Position numbers and translations under genes: made by a program
NCBI GenBank assembly: GCA_002707185.1
Contig: PAMF01000061.1
Coordinates: 1-20,127, forward strand
Origin: Chloroflexota bacterium
Lineage (GTDB): Bacteria > Chloroflexota > Dehalococcoidia > UBA3495
Direction: 5' to 3'
Length of the DNA stretch: 20,127 nt
Part shown: positions 13,807 to 20,127 of the stretch, piece by piece
Numbering within the stretch: position 1 is the first letter of the stretch
Layout: every line of letters begins with the position of its first letter
Notes under the pieces: generated by a model
Databases searched by the model: none
Seen by the model: the letters and a program-made list of their open reading frames with translations, nothing else
Told to the model about the DNA's origin: nothing

Positions 13807-16464
13807 TTATCCGATCACCTCTCCTTGATCGTTTAATATCACTATTGGCAAGCCCAGTTCTCGCAAACCGCTTTCCACTACGCTTAGATCTCCAACAACT
13901 AATATGGTCAATTGTTCGGGACGAACTCGATCTTTACCCGCCAGATGGACATCTTCTAATTTGACCTCCGCAAGTTTGGCTCCAACTGTTCTAAAATAAT
14001 CGCGTGGCAGACCGTGCAACACCATTTGAACCATACTACCAAGAATCTGGCCGGGTCTCTCAAAACCCGCTGGAAGGCCTTGCAACATACCACTTTGAGC
14101 GGAAGTCAATTCTTCCAAACTTACGGGCCTTGTTCCGTTTATATCAGAGAATTCCTTGAGTATTTCTTTGACAGATTCGCTAGTAACCGCTGTCTGGACG
14201 CTGCCGCCAGCGACAAAAGCAGAGGGCTCTTTAAACCAAGAGATACTTGAATGAAACCCGTAACTATATCCTTTATCCTGCCTAAGATTTTGGTTTAATC
14301 TAGCAGAGAATTGCCCACCAAATACAAAATTTAAAAGTACTAACTTAAAGTAATCTTCATCAGATCTGGCTATGGTAGTATGCCCAGCCCGTATAACGGA
14401 CTGAGCAGCTCCAGGCTTATCTACTAGGTAAATGGTAGTTAAAGCCTCACTAGCGGTACAATGGTCATCATGGTTGGAATCGGCAGAAGTCCCGTTACTC
14501 CAATCTCCGAAAGCTGAAGAAACTTCCGTTTGAGCCTCATTCAAACTGACATCGCCTGCTATGACCAGCGTTGCGTTTTGAGGTCCGTAATAATCTTTAA
14601 AATAAGTCTCTATATCCTCCTTAGTGAAGCTTGATACAGATTCTTCAGTCCCAACAGAAGAGTGACCATACTTAGAGTAATTACCAAAAATTAAACCTGG
14701 CATTATTTGTTCAGCAATGAAACCGGAGTCGTCTTTTGCTCGACGTAAATCAGTCAGATGTTCTCTTTTTACCCGATCCAATTCAACTTGAGGGAACGAT
14801 GGGAATTTCACTACTTCAGCCATGAGTTTTAGAGCTTTTTTCCAATGCTTTGTTAAAGTCTCAGTAGAGACTAAGGTCATCTCTCTACGAGCTTCGGCAG
14901 ATAGGCGCGCTCCTATGAACTCGAAAGATTCTGCTACTTCTTGACTCGATTTATCTTTGGTCCCCTCTGATATCATCTGCGCTGTAAAAGTAGCTAACCC
15001 TGGTTTATTTTGAGGATCAGTTATAGTCCCCACTGGCATAAGCAAACCAAACGACACTACCGGCATTTCGTGTTTCTCCAACACCAAAATATTCAGGCCG
15101 TTGGAGATTTTTACTTCTTCTGGTATCGGGGCTGAGAATATTGGTTCCTTAGCTGCAGCAGGCATCATAGTACGGTCCAATTGTGCAGTTGAAGCGGTAA
15201 GGGCTTGTTCTGGAAGGACCCGTAAACGAACTTGCCTTTCATCTAAAACCGATTGGTTAACTCTAAGAATATCTTCCTGGGTAACCCTTAGATAATCATC
15301 AATACTGGTGTTAATCATCCCAGGATCACCGGCAAAAATATTAAAATGGTTGAGATCATCAGCCCTACCGCCAAACCCACCGATATGCGTTAATTGCCGA
15401 TAGTGTTGGGCTTCTAAACGATTTTTAGCCCTATCTATTTCTTCCTCTGTAGGAGGATTAGAACTGATACTGTCTAGTACCTCGTCGGTTGCCGCTTGGA
15501 TCTCCTCCAGACCGTGACCTTCTGCTGCTGTAACATCGACTACAAATTGCCCAGCCACTTCTGATGCGTGAAAACGGGCTCCGGCACTTTGGGCGATTTG
15601 CTTTTCATAAACCAAAGTTTTATAAAGTCGCGAGCTCAGTCCATCCGACAGTACTCCCCTGAGAAGTTCTAAAGCCGGATCATCTGAATCCAAATGCGGT
15701 GGAGTTGGCCATGCCATATACATTCGTGGAAGAGAAACTCGGTCCCTCATTTCTAATTCCACTCTACCTTTCAATCCAGAGTCAAATCTACCAAACCTAG
15801 GAACTGAAGGACCAGGCTCTAGACTGCCAAAATATTTATCTACCATCTCCAAGGTGGCCTGGGAATTAATATCTCCTGCTATCGCCAGGCTACTATTGGA
15901 TGGAGAATAGAAGCGTCTAAAAAAATCTTTAACGTCGTCCAAACTAGCAGCATCCAGATCTTCCTGTGATCCTATAGTCATCCAGTGATATGGATGTGGA
16001 AGAGGGAACAATGCCTCTTGAATTTGCCAATGCGCCATTCCATAAGGGCGATTTTCATAGCTTTGCCGCCGTTCATTTTTTACCACGTCTCGTTGTATAT
16101 CAAACCGTTGTTGATCTAACGCATCTACGAGAAACCCCATTCGGTCTGCTTCTAGCCACAATGCCAATTCCAAGTGGTTAGATGGCACATCTTCCCAATA
16201 ATTAGTCCGGTCAGATGTAGTGGATCCATTTAAGTTAGCCCCTACCTTCTGTAGGGGTTCAAAATGACTACTATTATGATGTTTAGATCCTTCAAACATC
16301 ACATGCTCAAACAGATGGGCAAATCCGGTGCGTCCTAATTCCTCATCTTTAGACCCGACGTGATACCAAACGTTTACCGCTACCAACGGTATTGAATGGT
16401 CTTCATGTAATATGACATCTAGGCCATTTGATAGCGTCGTCTTTTCAAAGGCTATATTTTCCAT
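13807..16464 (-). CDS. Two-domain M16 zinc peptidase
   Basis: This 885-residue M16 peptidase joins two pitrilysin-type halves in one chain. The N-terminal half is active by sequence: the inverted zinc motif HLFEH at 50-54 (H50, E53, H54), with E131 in NERRQ, 77 residues on, as third ligand. In the second half the equivalent segment is T492-F-T-A-Q496, so it has no zinc site, but it keeps the Arg/Tyr-type block NLRQDKGYSYG used for substrate binding. This active-plus-inactive pairing is normal for the family. ATG at 16464 is preferred because AAGGAG precedes it; the TTG at 16509 lacks such a site. No signal peptide is visible, so it is probably cytosolic. It may degrade small peptides or processed signal peptides. 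Confidence 0.93.
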   Translation of the reverse strand: MENIAFEKTTLSNGLDVILHEDHSIPLVAVNVWYHVGSKDEELGRTGFAHLFEHVMFEGSKHHNSSHFEPLQKVGANLNGSTTSDRTNYWEDVPSNHLELALWLEADRMGFLVDALDQQRFDIQRDVVKNERRQSYENRPYGMAHWQIQEALFPLPHPYHWMTIGSQEDLDAASLDDVKDFFRRFYSPSNSSLAIAGDINSQATLEMVDKYFGSLEPGPSVPRFGRFDSGLKGRVELEMRDRVSLPRMYMAWPTPPHLDSDDPALELLRGVLSDGLSSRLYKTLVYEKQIAQSAGARFHASEVAGQFVVDVTAAEGHGLEEIQAATDEVLDSISSNPPTEEEIDRAKNRLEAQHYRQLTHIGGFGGRADDLNHFNIFAGDPGMINTSIDDYLRVTQEDILRVNQSVLDERQVRLRVLPEQALTASTAQLDRTMMPAAAKEPIFSAPIPEEVKISNGLNILVLEKHEMPVVSFGLLMPVGTITDPQNKPGLATFTAQMISEGTKDKSSQEVAESFEFIGARLSAEARREMTLVSTETLTKHWKKALKLMAEVVKFPSFPQVELDRVKREHLTDLRRAKDDSGFIAEQIMPGLIFGNYSKYGHSSVGTEESVSSFTKEDIETYFKDYYGPQNATLVIAGDVSLNEAQTEVSSAFGDWSNGTSADSNHDDHCTASEALTTIYLVDKPGAAQSVIRAGHTTIARSDEDYFKLVLLNFVFGGQFSARLNQNLRQDKGYSYGFHSSISWFKEPSAFVAGGSVQTAVTSESVKEILKEFSDINGTRPVSLEELTSAQSGMLQGLPAGFERPGQILGSMVQMVLHGLPRDYFRTVGAKLAEVKLEDVHLAGKDRVRPEQLTILVVGDLSVVESGLRELGLPIVILNDQGEVIG

Positions 16465-16918
16465 GCTCTCCTTTCTTCGCTGCAGTGTTAAATGGGCGAT
16501 AAACAACAAACTCCCATTAGCAATTATGAGACCAGCAACCCAGAATTATAAATAATCGCATTCGTTTTGAATCTGCTACGTCCTGGTCACAATTTTTTAT
16601 TATTAGGCGACCGCATGTTTCAATACCAATGTATATATTATCAATACTTCTACTAATAATTAGCTCATTTTACTGGTCTAAGTAATTACGAACAAGTTCA
16701 GCTCATATATATTATTCCACGATTATGCGCTACAAATTCGGTAGAATCCCACCGTAGATAGCATCATGTCAACTAACTGGCAATTCAACTTACCATGGTA
16801 TATTCCTTTACCCTTGCTTGGTAGCCTGCGATAATAAGTGTACTAAAGTTGATCTTGAATATATTGGTAACTAATCGAAGAATCTACTATGGTCTTAGAA
16901 CGAGGAGAACTTCAAAGA
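16465..16918. other. 454-bp divergent intergenic region
   Basis: This gap lies between the M16 peptidase (minus) and the CaiB-like gene (plus) and is clearly A+T-rich. It holds a candidate plus-strand promoter (16849-16877), a perfect 10-bp palindrome TACCATGGTA (16791-16800) and an 11-bp inverted repeat CTAATAATTAG (16653-16663). I see no convincing open frame with a ribosome binding site, no tRNA-like fold and no terminator hairpin. Confidence 0.55.
16849..16877 (+). promoter_or_regulatory. Candidate promoter of the CaiB-like gene
   Basis: TTGATC (16849-16854) and TAATCG (16872-16877) are 17 bases apart. A transcript from about 16884 would give a leader of about 35 nt before the preferred start at 16919, with GAGGAG inside it. 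The layout resembles the candidate rph promoter, where AAC also precedes TAATC. Both hexamers are weak matches. Confidence 0.25.
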
Positions 16919-18106
16919 ATGCAAGCTCTGCAAGACATACAGGTATTAGACTTAACTAGAGCATTAGCAGGCCCATTTTGCACGTTGATGCTAGGAGATT
17001 ACGGCGCTGATGTAATTAAGATAGAAATACCAGAAACTGGAGATGACACCCGTCACTGGGGACCCCCATTTATAGGTGACGAGAGTGCATACTTTCTTTC
17101 CATTAACAGAAATAAGCGAAGTTTAACCCTTAATTTTAAAGAGCAGGAAGCGATTAAAATTTTCTTGAAATTAGTGGAAAAAGCTGACGTGGTAGTAGAA
17201 AATTTTACTCCCGGAGTTATGAAACGGTTTGGCCTAGACTATGAAGCCGTTAAGGCAATTAACCCGTCAATAATATACTGTTCCATCTCAGGATTCGGTC
17301 AGGATGGTCCGTATCAAAATCGACCAGCATATGATCAGATTATGCAGGGCGTCAGTGGTCTTATGAGTATCACTGGGGAACCCGATGGGGAGCCCCAGAA
17401 AGTAGGGATCGCCGTATCTGATATCGGCGCAGGTATGTGGGCCGCTTTTGCCGTAATGACCGCTTTACACCACCGAAGTAACAGCGGAGATGGTCAGCAC
17501 ATAGACATATCAATGTTAGACGCACAAGTAGCATGGATGACTTACCAAGCAGCCTATTTCTTCGCCAATGAAGAACCCCCAAAACGTCTTGGGGCAGCAC
17601 ATCCCACTCTGGTACCCTACCAAGCTTTCATGAGCCAAGACGGAAAATATGTCAACGTAGCCGTTGGATCCGAACGTTTATGGGAACGTTTTTGTGAGGG
17701 TGTGAATAGAATGGATTTAAAAGATGACCCCAATTTCGCCCAAAATGGAGATCGTGTAAGAAATCGCTCCACTCTAGTACCATTACTTCAAGAATATTTC
17801 TTAACTCAACCTGCCGATTATTGGGTAGGTGCTCTGCAAGCAGTAAATGTTCCTGCTGGACCCATAAACGATCTAGCCGATGTTTTCAGTGATCCCCAAA
17901 TTTTACATCGCGAGATGCTGGTTGAGATTCCTCACCCAACACTCAAATCGATCAAACAAACCGGTTTACCACTTAAGTTTTCAGTTACACCTGGGTCTTT
18001 TGACAAACATCCACCGTTACTAGGGGAACACAACGAAGAGATTTTAAATTCCCTCGGATATTCCGCCCAGGACATAGCTGGTCTAACCAATAATTCAGTG
18101 ATTTAA
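16919..18106 (+). CDS. CaiB/BaiF family III CoA-transferase
   Basis: This 395-residue family III CoA-transferase moves CoA between organic acids through an aspartyl-CoA intermediate. Family blocks are VLDLTRALAGPF (9-20), LGDYGADVIKIE (25-36), NRNKRSLTL (63-71), NFTPGVMKRFGLDYE (95-109), CSISGFGQDGPY (121-132), and the catalytic Asp D139 in AYDQIMQG. The start is set at ATG 16919 because family members usually begin MxxLxxIxVLDLTR and GAGGAG lies 11 bases upstream; an ATG at 16889 would add ten unusual residues. A degenerate SDR follows after 62 bp and an M24 peptidase after that. Formyl-CoA, carnitine and succinyl-CoA transferases are all in this family; the substrate is not readable here. 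Confidence 0.94.
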   Translation: MQALQDIQVLDLTRALAGPFCTLMLGDYGADVIKIEIPETGDDTRHWGPPFIGDESAYFLSINRNKRSLTLNFKEQEAIKIFLKLVEKADVVVENFTPGVMKRFGLDYEAVKAINPSIIYCSISGFGQDGPYQNRPAYDQIMQGVSGLMSITGEPDGEPQKVGIAVSDIGAGMWAAFAVMTALHHRSNSGDGQHIDISMLDAQVAWMTYQAAYFFANEEPPKRLGAAHPTLVPYQAFMSQDGKYVNVAVGSERLWERFCEGVNRMDLKDDPNFAQNGDRVRNRSTLVPLLQEYFLTQPADYWVGALQAVNVPAGPINDLADVFSDPQILHREMLVEIPHPTLKSIKQTGLPLKFSVTPGSFDKHPPLLGEHNEEILNSLGYSAQDIAGLTNNSVI

Positions 18107-18168
18107 TGGAAAAAACATAATAATCAACCAATAACAATGTCAGCAATTACAGGGAGGGGCCAGGAAAC

Positions 18169-18963
18169 GTGGATTTAGGTCTAAGGGAACGGGTAGCAAT
18201 AGTAGGAGGGTCCAGCCGAGGTGTAGGACGAGCCATTGCGTTAGGCTTTGCACATGAAGGAGCCAGCGTCACAATATGTGCACAAAACGATGAAGCTCTA
18301 AAAAAAACCGAAATTGAATTAGCTCGGGTTCATTCACAGCATCATGTATTAGCGATCCCAGCTGACATTTCTACTGGAAGAGATATCCGGCGAGTAGTCA
18401 GAGACACATATAACCGATTCGACCAGATAAATATCTTGGTAACTCAGTCAGGAACATCTCCGAATGATACTGCGTCAGAATTGGAAGATGAATCAATTGC
18501 ATTGGATTTTGAACGAAACTTCTATAGCGCCATTAGACTTAGCCGAGAAGTCATACCTTATATGAAACAACAGCATTGGGGAAGGATCATAAACTTGTTC
18601 TCAAGCCCATTCCAGCAATCCGACAAAGGGTTGGCGTTGGCATCTTCCAGCCAACAGGCCCTTATAGGTTACTTCAAATCATTATCCAATGAATTGGCTC
18701 CGTTCAATATCACCGTCAACAACGTCATATTTGGCCCAGTCGACACAGAACAATTTGCTTCCCAATTAGAATCTCGTTCCTCCAGCGAATCCAAAGAGAT
18801 CGACGTGGTTATGGAAGAATCACTAAAGAGAATACCGATGGGCAGATTGGGTAAACCCGAGGAGATAGCCGATTTAGTGTCTTTCCTCGCATCTGACAGA
18901 GCTAGCTTTTTGACCGGAGGTAGTACGGTTATAGATGGAGGCATGTTACAAACTATCCGATAA
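18169..18963 (+). CDS. SDR-family protein lacking catalytic Tyr and Lys
   Basis: This is a 264-residue SDR fold protein with the nucleotide loop GGSSRGVG (13-20), a C-terminal TGGSTVIDGGM block (249-259) and the RIPMGRLGKPEEIADLVSFLAS segment typical of FabG-like members. In the active site N117 and S145 are in place, but by spacing the Tyr is A158 and the Lys Q162, in the stretch LASSSQQAL. The usual NNAG is TQSG (92-95). Loss of the proton donor and its partner argues against ordinary ketoreductase activity; the intact frame argues against decay. The start is GTG, with GGGAGGGG and AGGA just upstream. It sits 62 bp after the CaiB-like gene and 22 bp before the M24 peptidase, so it is probably in one operon with them. 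Confidence 0.87.
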   Translation: MDLGLRERVAIVGGSSRGVGRAIALGFAHEGASVTICAQNDEALKKTEIELARVHSQHHVLAIPADISTGRDIRRVVRDTYNRFDQINILVTQSGTSPNDTASELEDESIALDFERNFYSAIRLSREVIPYMKQQHWGRIINLFSSPFQQSDKGLALASSSQQALIGYFKSLSNELAPFNITVNNVIFGPVDTEQFASQLESRSSSESKEIDVVMEESLKRIPMGRLGKPEEIADLVSFLASDRASFLTGGSTVIDGGMLQTIR

Positions 18964-18985
18964 AGTCTGCACTTGGAATTAAAAT

Positions 18986-20127
18986 ATGAGCCCGAACCAG
19001 ATTTTTGAAACTTGTCAACAATTCTTAGCATCCAACAATATACCAGGTTGGTTAATACACGATTACCGAAATTCGAACCCTATATTCAATCAAGTATTGC
19101 CCTCTCTGGGTCATGTAACGAGACCTACTCTTCTCTATATTCCTGCACGGGGAAAGCCGATGTTACTGGTACACCACGTAGATGCAGGCAAATTCGCGTA
19201 TCAGGATGCGCTCTCAGCAGACAAACCTGACTTCAACCTGACCGTCTACCAAAGTAGAAACAGCATGGTGGATTCTCTACAGTCTATCTTACGGGACGCG
19301 CCAAGAGTTGCAATGGAATATTCCCCTAACAATGATCTGCCAAGAGTATCAAGGGTTGATGCAGGTACAGTAGAGTTGGTTCGGTCTCTGGGTAGTGAAG
19401 TTGTGTCTTCAGCAGATCTAATGCAGTTTTCAACTCAAAGGTGGTCTACAGATCAATTGTCAGGACATAAACGCGCAGCAGCAAAGTTGGGTAACATAGT
19501 AAACCAAGCTTTCGGGCTCATCGGAACACAACTGAGAAATTCCCACCACATTAGTGACGCTCCATCAGAATTATTCATAGCGGAATATATAAGACAACGA
19601 TTTTTGGAAGAAAACTTAACATCAGCTGATGGCCCTATAGTTTCCATAAATTCTCACTGCTCTGATCCACATTACGAGCCTACTCCCGAAAATACGAGCA
19701 TCTTCAAACCAGGCGACTGGGTATTAATCGACCTATGGGCTAAAGAATCCTCTCCATCAAGTGTATATGCTGATATCACCTGGGTAGCGTACATAGGTGC
19801 TCAAATACCCAGAAAAATCTCCGAGGTTTTTGAAACAGTTATAGAAGCTAGAAATTCCGCATTAGAGTTTTTAAAAACCAGTTTCGAACACGGGGCAGTT
19901 AATCAAGGATGGGAGGTGGACAAGGTAGCTAGAGACTATATAAATTCCAAAGGATACGGAGAATTTTTCACTCACCGGCTTGGGCACAGTATTAGCTACG
20001 AGGTCCACGGTGAAGCAGTTAATCTAGACAATTTTGAAACCCATGACAATCGCAGCATTATTCCAGGGATAGGGTTCTCCATAGAACCTGGTATATATTT
20101 ACCGGATTTTGGCGTAAGGTCCGAGAT
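18986..20127 (+). CDS. M24 family metallopeptidase (Xaa-Pro peptidase-like), partial
   Basis: The frame opens at ATG 18986 and stays open to the window edge, giving 380 residues without a stop. An N-terminal creatinase-like domain (about 1-155) precedes a pita-bread M24 domain. The metal ligands are visible: D249 (VLIDLWA), D263 (YADITW), H334 (LGHSIS), E367 (SIEPGIY) and E380 (GVRSE), the last complete codon in the window. HRLGHSISYEVHGEA matches the family's HxxGHxxG-type histidine block loosely. Xaa-Pro dipeptide cleavage is the likely activity, though M24 relatives include creatinases and DMSP-cleaving enzymes. A weak GGAA site precedes the start, 22 bp after the SDR, so it is probably co-transcribed. 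Only the C-terminal end is missing. Confidence 0.9.
   Translation, partial: MSPNQIFETCQQFLASNNIPGWLIHDYRNSNPIFNQVLPSLGHVTRPTLLYIPARGKPMLLVHHVDAGKFAYQDALSADKPDFNLTVYQSRNSMVDSLQSILRDAPRVAMEYSPNNDLPRVSRVDAGTVELVRSLGSEVVSSADLMQFSTQRWSTDQLSGHKRAAAKLGNIVNQAFGLIGTQLRNSHHISDAPSELFIAEYIRQRFLEENLTSADGPIVSINSHCSDPHYEPTPENTSIFKPGDWVLIDLWAKESSPSSVYADITWVAYIGAQIPRKISEVFETVIEARNSALEFLKTSFEHGAVNQGWEVDKVARDYINSKGYGEFFTHRLGHSISYEVHGEAVNLDNFETHDNRSIIPGIGFSIEPGIYLPDFGVRSE

Noticed and set aside
14014..14250. Open frame antisense to the M16 peptidase (one of several in long genes, also at 4999-5322 and 18669-19031).
   Set aside because: These lie wholly or mostly inside well-supported genes on the other strand, resemble no known family and lack ribosome binding sites.
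16465..16509. Fifteen extra N-terminal residues (TTG start) on the M16 peptidase, which might look like a signal segment.
   Set aside because: AAGGAG sits just before ATG 16464, and the extra stretch is short, basic and without a cleavage site.
1..20127. Mobile element, defence system, CRISPR array or biosynthetic cluster.
   Set aside because: No transposase, integrase, terminal repeats, regularly spaced repeats, nuclease/helicase modules or synthase genes are visible; all genes fit ordinary metabolism and protein turnover.

Overview
The window looks like a stretch of chromosome from an A+T-rich, free-living heterotrophic bacterium. All genes read in the standard code, usually behind GGAGG-type ribosome binding sites, and several start with GTG or TTG. 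The gene mix fits a marine Dehalococcoidia/SAR202-like member of the Chloroflexota: family I and family III CoA-transferases, divergent short-chain dehydrogenases, an amidohydrolase, an epoxide hydrolase, a type II haloacid-dehalogenase-like HAD protein, an arylsulfotransferase-like propeller, an M24 peptidase, and a CxxC-x17-CxxC zinc-ribbon protein. This assignment is inferred from gene content only. I see no phage, transposon, CRISPR, tRNA or rRNA.

Layout. (1) 25-330, minus: small double zinc-ribbon protein. (2) 783-2214, plus: two-subunit 3-oxoacid-type CoA-transferase, ending at a hairpin that separates it from the convergent pair at 2301-4289 (minus: an SDR, with a cytosolic arylsulfotransferase-like propeller upstream of it). 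(3) 4451-5350, plus: EamA exporter. (4) 5396-11636, minus: seven co-oriented genes, in transcription order amidohydrolase, epoxide hydrolase, SAM methyltransferase, HAD hydrolase, alpha/beta hydrolase, branched-chain aminotransferase (ilvE) and PlsY. The first four are tightly spaced (35-68 bp); ilvE has its own TATAAT. (5) 11838-13773, plus: RNase PH, then an HtrA-like lipoprotein protease. (6) 13807-16464, minus: two-domain M16 peptidase. (7) 16919 to the window end, plus: CaiB/BaiF CoA-transferase, a second SDR, and an M24 peptidase cut by the window edge.

How the genes may work together. The amidohydrolase, epoxide hydrolase, HAD and alpha/beta hydrolase run suggests hydrolytic breakdown of functionalised organic compounds. 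The two CoA-transferase loci suggest activation of organic acids as CoA thioesters. The HtrA and M16 peptidases look like housekeeping protein quality control, and rph, ilvE and plsY are core metabolism. No complete pathway to a named substrate can be read from the sequence.

The most notable observation is that both SDRs lack the catalytic Tyr of the SDR tetrad, in different ways, and each lies beside a CoA-transferase. I see no convincing wholly new system. The next most interesting items are a pair of perfect palindromes in the gap upstream of the alpha/beta hydrolase, and an arylsulfotransferase-like protein that keeps the catalytic histidine pattern but has no export signal.
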